Shown: piece by piece, positions 16,523-23,899 of the stretch
Numbering within the stretch: the stretch's first letter is position 1
Layout: the number at the start of each line of letters is the position of its first letter
Assembly (NCBI GenBank): GCA_900552245.1
Contig: URYY01000003.1
Coordinates: 1-39,491 of the forward strand
Reading direction: 5' to 3'
Length of the DNA: 39,491 nucleotides
Source of the DNA: an uncultured Opitutales bacterium
Lineage (GTDB): Bacteria; Verrucomicrobiota; Verrucomicrobiia; Opitutales; Intestinicryptomonadaceae
Program-made: the position numbers and the translations under genes
The notes under the pieces: model-generated
Seen by the model: only the letters and a program-made list of their open reading frames with translations
Databases searched by the model: none
Told to the model about the DNA's origin: nothing

Positions 16523-16956
16523 GAGGACAGTTAGACAAACTTCAGGAAGCCGTCACGCGCAAGCTCGCAAGTTCCTCAGACTTGTCGGTGGCGGAAATCC
16601 ATTCGGAATCCGCAAACTTCTTAAGCCGCCAAAATTCAAAGGCAAGCGGCGTAAAAATAACAGTTGCAATCCCCATGCCAATAAGCGCTTCAAAATACGC
16701 CGCAGGTCCTGTCTTTTCAAAGGTATCTGTAAAGGTAATTATAGAGCGCAACCACTCTATTGCCATACATAGCCCATCTTTGACAAGCCTTGCAGAATGC
16801 GTCTCAAAGCTTTTGCACAAGTGGGTAGCTCCGCTTGAATCCTGCTATGGAAAGCTCGTGCTTGATACGCAAAGCCCATGGCAGAAGCTTCAGTGCCAAG
16901 CTCAAAATTCAAGCGCAATCTCCGTAAACTTCACAGTCCAATCAGTTTTGAATTAA
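16519..16956 (+). CDS. Phage tail-completion/terminator-like protein
   Basis: A 145-residue alpha/beta protein. The segments GVKITVAIPMPISASKYAAGPVFSKVSVKVIIERN and SLTSLAECVSKLLHKW show the strand-helix arrangement of small phage proteins found between gp36 and tail genes (Mu gp37/terminator-like position). Such proteins end tail-tube growth or join head and tail. The start overlaps the gp36-like stop by ATGA. The assignment rests on position, size and the GPVF...V-V-V-ERN pattern, and a specific function is not proved. Confidence 0.45.
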   Translation: MRGQLDKLQEAVTRKLASSSDLSVAEIHSESANFLSRQNSKASGVKITVAIPMPISASKYAAGPVFSKVSVKVIIERNHSIAIHSPSLTSLAECVSKLLHKWVAPLESCYGKLVLDTQSPWQKLQCQAQNSSAISVNFTVQSVLN

Positions 16957-16958
16957 CT

Positions 16959-17336
16959 ATGAAAATAATATTTGGAACACTTCAAATTTGCGCCGAAAAC
17001 GAAACGCCCATAAATCTGAAAAACTCAATCAAGCGCAACGTTCAAATTGAAAACATTATAGACTCAAAAAGCTCCTACATTGCGGACAGGTCAAACCGCC
17101 GCGAGACGCTTTCATTTGAAATAGAGCGCGCATACAAAAATGAATGCGAAGCGCAGGGTGCAATCTTTGAAACGCTGCGCCTTGCCGACGAAAACTCCCC
17201 GGCAAAGCTCGACTTTTATTTGAAGGATTCCGGAGCATCAAAGACAAAAACTATCTCAAGCGCCACTCTCTCAAACTGCAGCGCGAGAGTAGATGGCAGA
17301 ATCGCAAGATTTTCATTCGAATTTTACACAAGCTAA
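16959..17336 (+). CDS. Small phage structural protein, possibly tail-tube type
   Basis: A 125-residue protein predicted to be mostly beta strands (MKIIFGTLQICAEN, IKRNVQIENI, RRETLSFEIERAY, KLDFYLKDSG, RIARFSFEFYTS). The size and the paired-strand pattern, with a closing FSFEFYTS strand, suit a tail-tube-like or tail-associated fold, but there is no diagnostic motif. ATG 16959 is 2 nt after the previous stop; the frame is open further upstream inside the previous gene, and that form is rejected. In a normal module the tail tube gene precedes chaperones and a tape measure; here a 51-codon gene follows instead. Confidence 0.4.
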   Translation: MKIIFGTLQICAENETPINLKNSIKRNVQIENIIDSKSSYIADRSNRRETLSFEIERAYKNECEAQGAIFETLRLADENSPAKLDFYLKDSGASKTKTISSATLSNCSARVDGRIARFSFEFYTS

Positions 17337-17337
17337 T

Positions 17338-17493
17338 ATGGAAGATGATATAAAAACTTTGGAAGCCGAACTGGAGCAGGCAATTGAGCAGCTCCAGTAT
17401 CAAATTAACGCCCTATCAAGGACAATAAGCGACATAAACGCAAAACTAGAAGACGCCGAAAATCAACTTAAGAGCCTAAAAAACGAGATATGA
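17338..17493 (+). CDS. 51-residue coiled-coil protein in the tape-measure position
   Basis: A tiny acidic protein that is one continuous heptad pattern (LEAELEQAIEQLQYQINAL, then SDINAKLEDAENQLKSLKNEI), with Leu/Ile at a and d positions over about 45 residues. ATG 17338 lies 1 nt after the previous stop, and the stop overlaps the next start as ATGA. A longer form from ATG 17293 would overlap the previous gene by 44 nt and is less likely. In tailed phages the gene between tail tube and hub is the tape measure, a long helical protein whose length sets tail length. This one is far too short for an ordinary tail. It may be a minimal spacer, a trimerisation plug or an assembly helper. Confidence 0.55.
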   Translation: MEDDIKTLEAELEQAIEQLQYQINALSRTISDINAKLEDAENQLKSLKNEI

Positions 17494-19193
17494 ATTGGTC
17501 CATAAAAATTTCAGAAGCTACTTTTAAGCTTTCCGACATCGGCGCTACATCGTGCGTGCTCACACTAAAATCACTCGCCTGCGACGAATTAGTCATAAGC
17601 ACTCCAAAGCAAAGTTTTGCAAGCATAAACCAGTACGTCGAACTCTTCCTTGACGGCTCAAGAAAATTTGTAGGTAGCTGCTGTGATATATCTGCAAGCA
17701 TTGCGGGCTCGCGCGAGATATTCACATACACATTTAAAAATGCATGGCTTGATTTGCAGGAAATGCCATTTCTGCAAGAGTGGTTATGCGTCGGTATGTC
17801 GGACACTGAATTTAAGCCGTTTAACGTACTGAAAAGCAAAAATCTATTCGGTCTAGATTACGAGGGCAAGAGGGTAAACTCCGCCTCTCACATTGCCGAA
17901 ATTATAGACTACGCAAGTAAAAACGGAGTCTCAATAAGCCTGGGAGACTGTGAGGCCTCAACCCAATTTCCCTCCTACGAAATACGCGACTTAACATGCG
18001 AGCAGGCGCTGCTTAAAATTTTGAAATGGTCGCCAGATATCATTAGCTATTTCGACTACTCGCAAAATCCTCCGGCTCTAAATTTAAAAAAGCGCTCGCT
18101 ACTTCCCGAAAAGAATCCGCCCATCGGCAAAATTAAATCGCTCAACTACGCCCCCTGCCGCGACTTGCAAGTGGAAAATGTGAACATCATATATGAGCGC
18201 ACCCACACTATCGACGGAGAGACCTACTCTAGCTTTGAGAGCGATACTTACCCATCAAGCGACAATGCAAATCTTAAAAACTGCCTTTCCTTTACGGTGG
18301 AGCTTTCGGGCAAAAAATCAAATACCCTCGTCCAAAAAATAGAGGCTGAAAATATAGACACAGACTCCCCCGACTGGTGGAAGAGCAAGGCTCCATTTCT
18401 AAACGAATATGAAGGCTGCACAATATCTATTGATAATGTAAAGAGAGTGTCGTCGCTACCAAGGGAACTCATATCCGGAACCGTTATGGAATGGATGTTA
18501 AAGAGCGTAGAAAGGGACATCATAACGGCGGATGTATCAATATACAAAGACAACTCAAAAATCTTGACAAAGAAAATCACGATTAAGCTGATTGCAACCG
18601 ACGCTTCAAACCAGACCTATTCAAATGTATCGGTCACGCAATACAGCGAGCCAACACCCGTAGGAGTTGCAAAAAATCTCTACGAGTCCCTTTGCGATTT
18701 GCAGTACAAAGGCTCCATGAGCCTAATAGACGAAAGCGGCGAAAATTACCTCGCAAGCAAGCTTAAAATGGAAGGCAAATTTGAAAATGCCGTAGTTTAC
18801 GAAAGCAGGCTTGATTTATTCTCAAAGAATCTAACGCTAAATTTTGGACCTCAAAAATACTTGCAGGGCGCCGACTTTGTAGAACTTTACAGAATACCCA
18901 AAGGCAGGCTCGCCTCCGCCAACACTTCCAGAAATTCCGCAAAGGAAATCAAAGACGCCCCCATAGAGCTATCGCCCGCAAATAACCAGACAGACACGCA
19001 AACCTTCAATTCTGAACTTAATCAGGTTGAAATAGTCTCAGACGGCGAAAAACTAAATGAAATCATACTCGACCCAAAGCTCATAGAAGTAGATAATCTC
19101 GTAATGCAACCGCGCAAGTTAGCCGTAGTTTACAATGCAAAGCTGGCCTATGCCTATATACTAACTACCGAAGCTTTTGAGGAGGAAGTATGA
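17490..19193 (+). CDS. Baseplate-hub-like large phage protein
   Basis: A 567-residue protein, the largest of the block. The N-terminal region (residues 1-95) has hub-type strands with YVELFLDGSRKFVGSCCDISASIAGSREIFTYTFKNAW, similar in layout to late-control D/gp44 or distal-tail proteins in which a FVG strand is followed by a domain processing a ligand frame. A CEQALLKILKWSPD segment near 175 resembles the helix found in hub proteins of Mu-like and other tails. The rest is beta-rich with no enzymatic motif I can see, and no lysozyme or peptidase domain. Position and size suggest the hub or the main tail-end protein. Start and stop both overlap neighbours as ATGA. Confidence 0.45.
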   Translation: MNWSIKISEATFKLSDIGATSCVLTLKSLACDELVISTPKQSFASINQYVELFLDGSRKFVGSCCDISASIAGSREIFTYTFKNAWLDLQEMPFLQEWLCVGMSDTEFKPFNVLKSKNLFGLDYEGKRVNSASHIAEIIDYASKNGVSISLGDCEASTQFPSYEIRDLTCEQALLKILKWSPDIISYFDYSQNPPALNLKKRSLLPEKNPPIGKIKSLNYAPCRDLQVENVNIIYERTHTIDGETYSSFESDTYPSSDNANLKNCLSFTVELSGKKSNTLVQKIEAENIDTDSPDWWKSKAPFLNEYEGCTISIDNVKRVSSLPRELISGTVMEWMLKSVERDIITADVSIYKDNSKILTKKITIKLIATDASNQTYSNVSVTQYSEPTPVGVAKNLYESLCDLQYKGSMSLIDESGENYLASKLKMEGKFENAVVYESRLDLFSKNLTLNFGPQKYLQGADFVELYRIPKGRLASANTSRNSAKEIKDAPIELSPANNQTDTQTFNSELNQVEIVSDGEKLNEIILDPKLIEVDNLVMQPRKLAVVYNAKLAYAYILTTEAFEEEV

Positions 19194-19828
19194 AGAGCTT
19201 TACAAGCCTAGTTCTCGAGACGCATTTCCTTGCCAATCTAAAAACACAGGCGCAGCACGAAGCTTCCTCAGGCCAGCTTTACACCTATCTAAAGGCTCTA
19301 AAGCTAAGCGATGTAGTGGAGATTTTATGGGGCCTAAAAAATATGGCGCTCAATCTCAATATAAGTCTAAGTTTTAAAGAAAATTCCGAATCTGAAACGG
19401 TAAACCAAAGCGCTACGTACTCTACGTCGGAAAACTCGGGCCAAGTTGAAAACTTTAACTTCTGCGAACTCTCCGGAGATTTTAGCACAATACCTGAACG
19501 GCGCATCAATCCGCAATTTTACATTGGTTCTATAATGCGCATGGAAACTCCCGTATTAGACGAATCTGTAGCTGATATTACGCGGGAAAATATGCTAACT
19601 CAGGCTATGTTTAATATCCCCATTTATTTTTCGGCTAACTGCTACGGAAACGTATATCTGAATAGCTTTGTCGAAAATGGCGGCTACCAATATCCATATG
19701 AGATAAACCTATTTAATAGAAAGCTTAATTTATACGTAAATACATTCGAGCCGCCTGAAAAACTCCAATACAAGATTGATTTTTCGCTTGAACCAGAATT
19801 TTACACTCCGAAAGATTTCACCGAATAA
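19190..19828 (+). CDS. Last protein of the phage-type block, unknown function
   Basis: A 212-residue protein I do not recognise. Residues 1-50 are helical (KTQAQHEASSGQLYTYLKALKLSDVV), followed by a polar Ser/Thr/Asn-rich stretch (about 60-90) and a beta-rich half with many Tyr, Phe and Asn, ending YKIDFSLEPEFYTPKDFTE. No signal peptide or membrane segment is present. It is coupled to the hub-like gene by an ATGA overlap and is followed 15 nt later by the terminator. Its place suggests a tail-tip or adaptor protein, but nothing in the sequence confirms this. Confidence 0.5.
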   Translation: MKSFTSLVLETHFLANLKTQAQHEASSGQLYTYLKALKLSDVVEILWGLKNMALNLNISLSFKENSESETVNQSATYSTSENSGQVENFNFCELSGDFSTIPERRINPQFYIGSIMRMETPVLDESVADITRENMLTQAMFNIPIYFSANCYGNVYLNSFVENGGYQYPYEINLFNRKLNLYVNTFEPPEKLQYKIDFSLEPEFYTPKDFTE

Positions 19829-19843
19829 GAAATACCTTGGGAT

Positions 19844-19880
19844 AAAAAAACTCCGAAAGCATTCAGCTTCGGAGTTTTTT
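19844..19880. terminator. Bidirectional terminator shared by the phage block and glyS
   Basis: A-run plus CTCCGAA (19845-19857) pairs with TTCGGAG plus T-run (19868-19880): a 13-bp stem, 10-nt loop, with A6 on one side and T6 on the other. It lies 15 nt after the last phage gene and 17 nt after the glyS stop, so it serves both converging units. Confidence 0.9.
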
Positions 19881-19897
19881 AGTGCGCAAAGTTTAAA

Positions 19898-21400
19898 TTA
19901 CGCGCCTGCCTGCTCTATGTACTTTACAACTTCGTCCACGCTCAAGCGAACCTGCTTTGTGGTGTCGCGCTCGCGCAAGGTCACGCTGCCGTTGCCCTCA
20001 ATAGTCTCAAAGTCAACCGTAACACAGAAGGGCGTTCCAATTTCATCTTGGCGGCGATAGCGCCTGCCGATTGCGCCACTTGCATCGAAAAATACGTTCC
20101 ACTTGCTCTGCAAGCGCTTGAAGACCTGCCTGGAGCGCTCAAACAACTCGGGCTTATTCTTCACTAGCGGGAATACCGCCGCCTTAAACGGCGCAACCCT
20201 CGGGTGGAATTTCAAGAATGTGCGCTTTTCAGCCTGCCCCTTATCGTTGGGAACTTCGTCCTCTGAATATGCGGCGCTCATAACTGCAAGGAATGTTCTG
20301 TCAACACCCAAGGAAGGCTCTATTACGTGCGGCAGATACTTTTCTTTGCGAGCCTCGTCAAAGTATTCCAAATTCGTCTTTGAGGCGTTCTGATGCTGCG
20401 TCAAGTCGAAATTGCCTCTAACGGCAATTCCCTGCAACTCCTGAAGCCCGTGCGGGAAGTGGAATGTGATATCGGTGCAAGCCTTTGCATAGTGCGCAAG
20501 CTTTTCCTTCGGGTGGACGTCTTCACCCAAATCCTCGGCCGGAAGGCCAATAGATACGAACCAGTTTTTGCAATCGTCTATCCACTTGCGGTGCAGAGAC
20601 TGCCAATCGTCGTAGGGCGATATAAAGTACTCAATCTCCATCTGCTCAAACTCTCTGCTTCTAAAGATGAAGTTGCGCGGCGTAATCTCGTTTCTGAAAG
20701 CCTTGCCGATTTGAGCTATGCCAAAGGGCAGCTTAACGCGGGAAGTATCCACTATGTTCTTAAAATCGGCAAAAATTCCCTGTGCTGTCTCAGGGCGCAG
20801 ATAGGCAACTGCGGTTTCGTCGCGGAGCGCACCAACGTAGGTTTGGAACATCAAGTTAAAATCGCGCGGCGGAGTTAAGGTTCCGGGATTGCCCGTTGCG
20901 GGAGATGGTATCAAATCGTACTCAAAGGGCTTGGCCTCCATGTAGTTTTTCAGAACTATTTCGCCGAGAGTTCCCTGCTTTGCGAGTTTGCGCTTTAAGT
21001 GCGCGGCCTTGTCCTCGGCCTGTTTTTGCATATTCTCGTCTTCAAGAACGCTCACGTAGCCGATTACCTCGGAATCAACCAAAACCGGCGCAAAGAATAT
21101 CTGGTCTGCCCTAAAGCGCAACTTAGACTCTTTGCAGTCCACCATCGGGTCTGAAAAGCCCGCCACGTGCCCCGATGCGCGCCAGACATTTGGATGCATA
21201 ATTATCGACGCATCCAGACCGACAATGTCCTCGCGCATGTGGACAAAGTCTTTCCACCAAGCCTTTTTTATGTTGTTCTTCAGCTCCACCCCCAGCGGAC
21301 CATAATCGAAAAAGCCGTTAAAGCCCCCGTAAATTTCGGAAGATCTGAAGATAAACCCTCTGCGCTTGCAAAGGCCCTCTATTGTCGCCATGTCTACCAT
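19898..21400 (-). CDS. glyS: Glycyl-tRNA synthetase, single-chain homodimeric type
   Basis: A 500-residue class II synthetase that charges tRNA-Gly. Near the N-terminus is [31 protein letters not shown], specific to the archaeal/eukaryotic-like alpha2 GlyRS found in many bacteria. Class II motif 2 is [24 protein letters not shown] and motif 3 is [14 protein letters not shown]. The anticodon-binding domain follows ([13 protein letters not shown] through to the end). The ATG at 21400 has AAGGA about 9 nt upstream; a second ATG at 21391 is possible but less well placed. The zinc-ribbon gene upstream on the same strand is 124 nt away and might be co-transcribed. The gene ends at the bidirectional terminator shared with the phage block. 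Confidence 0.96.
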   Translation of the reverse strand: MVDMATIEGLCKRRGFIFRSSEIYGGFNGFFDYGPLGVELKNNIKKAWWKDFVHMREDIVGLDASIIMHPNVWRASGHVAGFSDPMVDCKESKLRFRADQIFFAPVLVDSEVIGYVSVLEDENMQKQAEDKAAHLKRKLAKQGTLGEIVLKNYMEAKPFEYDLIPSPATGNPGTLTPPRDFNLMFQTYVGALRDETAVAYLRPETAQGIFADFKNIVDTSRVKLPFGIAQIGKAFRNEITPRNFIFRSREFEQMEIEYFISPYDDWQSLHRKWIDDCKNWFVSIGLPAEDLGEDVHPKEKLAHYAKACTDITFHFPHGLQELQGIAVRGNFDLTQHQNASKTNLEYFDEARKEKYLPHVIEPSLGVDRTFLAVMSAAYSEDEVPNDKGQAEKRTFLKFHPRVAPFKAAVFPLVKNKPELFERSRQVFKRLQSKWNVFFDASGAIGRRYRRQDEIGTPFCVTVDFETIEGNGSVTLRERDTTKQVRLSVDEVVKYIEQAGA

Positions 21401-21524
21401 ATTAAAAAATCCTTAAGCGCACGAATATAAATGCGGGAAACTAAGGGCGTCAAGTTAGATTTAGCGGGCTCAGAGCGAAAAAATTAAAGATTTAGTCTAG
21501 GAGCCTTTTTTATTTTGATGCAAT

Positions 21525-21749
21525 TTAATGCTTCTTAAGCATTCCCTCAATTGCGGCCTGAATCATCTGCACAATGCTATGCTTCTGCTGCTCGGGATGC
21601 GCATTTACGGATAGAATTTTACGGCATACCGGACAAGCGTAGCTAACGCCCTTCCATGGGCCTCCGTTATCCCGCTCAAGCTCAATTTCCTCTACGTTGA
21701 GTCGCGTTATCGTCGCGTTGCAGTATGGGCATTTCGATTTATTTGACAT
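21525..21749 (-). CDS. Small zinc-ribbon protein
   Basis: A 74-residue protein with two cysteine pairs: CPYC at residues 7-10 and CPVC near 39-42, the layout of a zinc ribbon. Between them lies a charged segment (VEEIELERDNGGPWKGVSY), and after them a C-terminal amphipathic helix (HSIVQMIQAAIEGMLKKH). No enzymatic motif is present, so a nucleic-acid- or protein-binding role is likely. ATG 21749 is taken as the start; the open frame upstream reads through AT-rich leader and AAGGAA lies about 11 nt before this ATG. It lies upstream of glyS on the same strand, divergent from the methyltransferase gene. Confidence 0.6.
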   Translation of the reverse strand: MSNKSKCPYCNATITRLNVEEIELERDNGGPWKGVSYACPVCRKILSVNAHPEQQKHSIVQMIQAAIEGMLKKH

Positions 21750-21848
21750 AGCAATACAATTTCCTTTCTGCCAGTTCTTATAAAAAAAAAGAAAAATTAC
21801 TGCAACCAAAAATTTAAAAATTAGCTCGCAAAAAAATTAAATAAGGCG

Positions 21849-21857
21849 TGGTATAAA
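21849..21857 (+). promoter_or_regulatory. Extended -10 element of the mnmM-like gene
   Basis: TGGTATAAA, that is TGn joined to TATAAA (21852-21857), ends 6 nt before the ATG at 21864. No convincing -35 was found. The predicted transcript has essentially no leader. Confidence 0.45.
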
Positions 21858-21863
21858 AGCCCA

Positions 21864-22418
21864 ATGAACCTGACTCAAAAGGCAAACGACACAATAGCGG
21901 CATTCGCGTCGGAATTTAAATGCAATACGGCTATAGACGCCACTTGCGGGAACGGATTTGACACGCTAAATTTGGCAAAATCGCTCCTAGCCCCGGCTAA
22001 AATTTTTGCCTTCGACATTCAGCAATGCGCAATAGACAGTTCAAAGAACTTGCTTTCAAAATACAATTTATCAAACTGCGTAAAATTCTTCAATTTAAGC
22101 CACGAACAGATGAAAGAAGCCATAGATTCCGAATTTTTTGGAAGGATAAATATAGCCGTATTTAATCTGGGCTGGCTACCGCGCTCAGACAAGAGTGTAA
22201 TTACAAGGGCGGAAAGCACCATAGCCGCCTTAGAGAGCCTAAATGAACTTTTGGACAAATCAAAAAACCTCGTAAGCGTACTTTCTTACCGCGGCCACAA
22301 AGGTGGCGAAGAGGAATTTGAAGCTGTCGCGAAATACTTGGAAAAATTTAAGCCCAAAGTTTATAGCGACGCAAGCAATCCAAAATCGCCGGTTCTGTTC
22401 TTATACTCTATAAAGTAA
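21864..22418 (+). CDS. mnmM: MnmM/YtqB-family tRNA methyltransferase
   Basis: A 184-residue class I SAM-dependent methyltransferase of the PF06962 family. The SAM site is AIDATCGNGFDTLNLAK (about 24-40), then AFDIQQCAID, and the family-specific AVFNLGWLPRSDKSVITRAESTIAALE segment. B. subtilis YtqB is the founding member and has been assigned as MnmM, which adds the terminal methyl of mnm5s2U at the wobble base of some tRNAs. The YRGHKGGEEEFE segment also matches. The protein is short but full length for the family. It converges with the chorismatase-like gene with only 14 nt between stops. ATG 21864 lies directly after an extended -10 element. Confidence 0.8.
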   Translation: MNLTQKANDTIAAFASEFKCNTAIDATCGNGFDTLNLAKSLLAPAKIFAFDIQQCAIDSSKNLLSKYNLSNCVKFFNLSHEQMKEAIDSEFFGRINIAVFNLGWLPRSDKSVITRAESTIAALESLNELLDKSKNLVSVLSYRGHKGGEEEFEAVAKYLEKFKPKVYSDASNPKSPVLFLYSIK

Positions 22419-22432
22419 TACGCGCGCTCAAG

Positions 22433-23515
22433 CTAGACATTTCTGCAAGCCTCAAGCTCAACTTCAAACATTAAATCGCTCCTGCAGACAGTACTGTACG
22501 ATGGCACATATGGAATTTTGCAATTTTGCTCCATCCACTCTCTAAAGGCCTCAATGTATTCGGGGCGCATGCAATAGGCAACTGAGGAAAGCGTATCGGC
22601 AAAATCAAGACCTCTCGCCTCCAGTATGGCTGCAATGACATCCATAGTGAGTTTCACCTGCTTTTTTATGTCGCCGAAGTGCGCAGTATTGCCGACAAAA
22701 TCTATACTCGCCGACCCTGACACCATTATGCGCTTGTAGCTCGGCATATCAAATTCAACTGCTCTTGCAAAGGAACTTCCATACTTTGGAGCTCCGCACT
22801 GAAGCGGGCTTTCTATCTCAAACACCTCGCCGTGCTTTGCCGCGCCCTTTAGAGCTATAAACGCGCTTTGAATGGGAACTCCTGCCGGATTTGGCGAGCC
22901 TATGCCTGTGCTAGCCGGCAAGAGGCGCTCAAATACCTTGCGGGAATTGAAAAAAGAAGTTCTGCCTTCATTGAAATCGGCGTACCACTCCAAGATATTT
23001 CTATTGTAAAACCATGTGCGAACTACGTCGGAAAAGTCCATTGAGTAGAGCTTTAAAAGCTCTTCCATCTCCTCTAAATTTGCAAAGGTGTAATCTTTCA
23101 ATGACTCCGAATTTGTCTGTATTTCTATGCCGAGGCCCCTGCAATATTCGTAATTTTCAACCTTGTAATACACACCCTTAGAGCCTAGCTGCGAAGTTTT
23201 AAACTCCGGCTTTACACCTACTACAGAAATTGCGCGCACACCTGCAAGCTCGGGCTCGGAGAGCTCATCTAGCGGTAAGACGTGCGTCAATGGACAATCG
23301 CAAGCCCCCATTGTGCGCTTGAAAGACTCTGCAATCTCAGCGTACCCAAGCTTTCCAAATAGCTCTAGCGCCACAAGCTCTGCATTTCTTGATTTCAAGT
23401 AGTCGGCGAGTCTTGCAAACCGGGCTCTTGCGTCCTCTAAGTCCTCAAATACAATGCTCGAGTGAAGTTCGCGCGCGTCCTTTGACAAATTTATTTCTCT
23501 TGTTAAGCTATGCAT
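22433..23515 (-). CDS. Chorismatase-family protein (FkbO/Hyg5/XanB2-like, RidA fold)
   Basis: A 360-residue protein built from two RidA-like halves. The C-terminal half carries the family signature: RLLPASTGIGSPNP, ESPLQCGAPKYGSSFARAVE, RIMVSGSASIDFVGNTAHFGD and VIAAILEARGLDFADTLSSVAYC. These correspond closely to FkbO/Hyg5 and XanB2. Known members hydrolyse chorismate to a dihydroxycyclohexadiene carboxylate (FkbO) or 3-/4-hydroxybenzoate (Hyg5, XanB2). Which product forms cannot be read here by eye. The products feed polyketide starters, aryl pigments or quinones. ATG 23515 has AGGGGG only 3 nt upstream; GTG 23533 is the alternative. The gene diverges from a TonB receptor with about 385 nt between them, and no other aryl-acid pathway gene is visible. 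Confidence 0.75.
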   Translation of the reverse strand: MHSLTREINLSKDARELHSSIVFEDLEDARARFARLADYLKSRNAELVALELFGKLGYAEIAESFKRTMGACDCPLTHVLPLDELSEPELAGVRAISVVGVKPEFKTSQLGSKGVYYKVENYEYCRGLGIEIQTNSESLKDYTFANLEEMEELLKLYSMDFSDVVRTWFYNRNILEWYADFNEGRTSFFNSRKVFERLLPASTGIGSPNPAGVPIQSAFIALKGAAKHGEVFEIESPLQCGAPKYGSSFARAVEFDMPSYKRIMVSGSASIDFVGNTAHFGDIKKQVKLTMDVIAAILEARGLDFADTLSSVAYCMRPEYIEAFREWMEQNCKIPYVPSYSTVCRSDLMFEVELEACRNV

Positions 23516-23533
23516 ATACCCCCTTATAATCAC

Positions 23534-23899
23534 AAGCAGCAGTTTAAAATATAAAACGCAGTTTGTAAGAAAAAAGTTTCAAATAAATAGCGCCAAAATA
23601 AAAATCTTTCAATGAAATAAATTTAAAAGCGAAACTAATTTTTCTAAGAATCGGCTTCGCAAGCAGCTACAAAACTAAACTTAGCAAAAATTTACTTTTA
23701 TATTTTTAATAAATGCGCAAAAAATTGACGCAACTGATGGAAATTCACAGTACGCAAGTAAAAAATTTCATTAATTCAAAACTTGAATATCTCTTTAAAT
23801 CAAATAGTATCCAGTGCAAATTTCGCATTTTTAATAAAAATATTCGCTTACAGAACCCACACTCTGCAGCATATTGACAGAAGGAAAACATCTATTTTA
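23534..23899. other. AT-rich divergent intergenic region between chorismatase and TonB receptor genes
   Basis: No gene or known riboswitch was found in these 366 nt. I looked for a cobalamin-type conserved box because of the TonB receptor and saw none. It must contain the divergent promoters; the best candidate for the receptor is listed separately. Confidence 0.5.
23783..23810 (+). promoter_or_regulatory. Candidate promoter of the TonB receptor gene
   Basis: TTGAAT (23783-23788), 16-nt spacer, TAGTAT (23805-23810). A start site about 7 nt later would give a leader of roughly 80 nt ending at ATG 23900. Weak, by eye only. Confidence 0.3.

Larger units (their letters stand above)
12403..19828 (+). 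mobile_element. Phage-derived head-tail gene block (domesticated or degraded Mu-type prophage)
   Basis: Ten consecutive intact genes on one strand follow the order of a Mu-like structural module: portal, protease, decoration, major capsid, gp36-like, completion protein, then small tail and hub proteins. Gene junctions are very tight, with ATGA overlaps at 16519, 17490 and 19190. Terminase, the gp30/F head protein, tape measure, fibres, lysis, replication and integrase are all missing. No direct repeats or tRNA target mark the ends. The block sits between minus-strand ligA and glyS with a promoter at one end and a shared bidirectional terminator at the other. Base composition looks like the neighbours, which argues for long residence. 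It could be a remnant, a gene-transfer-agent-like particle or another domesticated capsid. Confidence 0.7.

Noticed and set aside
12240..19900. Attachment-site repeats flanking the phage-type block
   Set aside because: I compared the two ends by eye and saw no direct repeat; the flanking genes are ligA and glyS, not tRNA genes, and no integrase is present.
21467..21511. Terminator-like GGCTC/GAGCC pair followed by T6 on the plus strand
   Set aside because: No plus-strand gene ends before it, and on the minus strand it lacks a T-run. The stem is only 5 bp with a 29-nt loop.
23534..23899. Cobalamin-type riboswitch before the TonB receptor
   Set aside because: The conserved core boxes are absent and the region is mostly A/T without strong stems.
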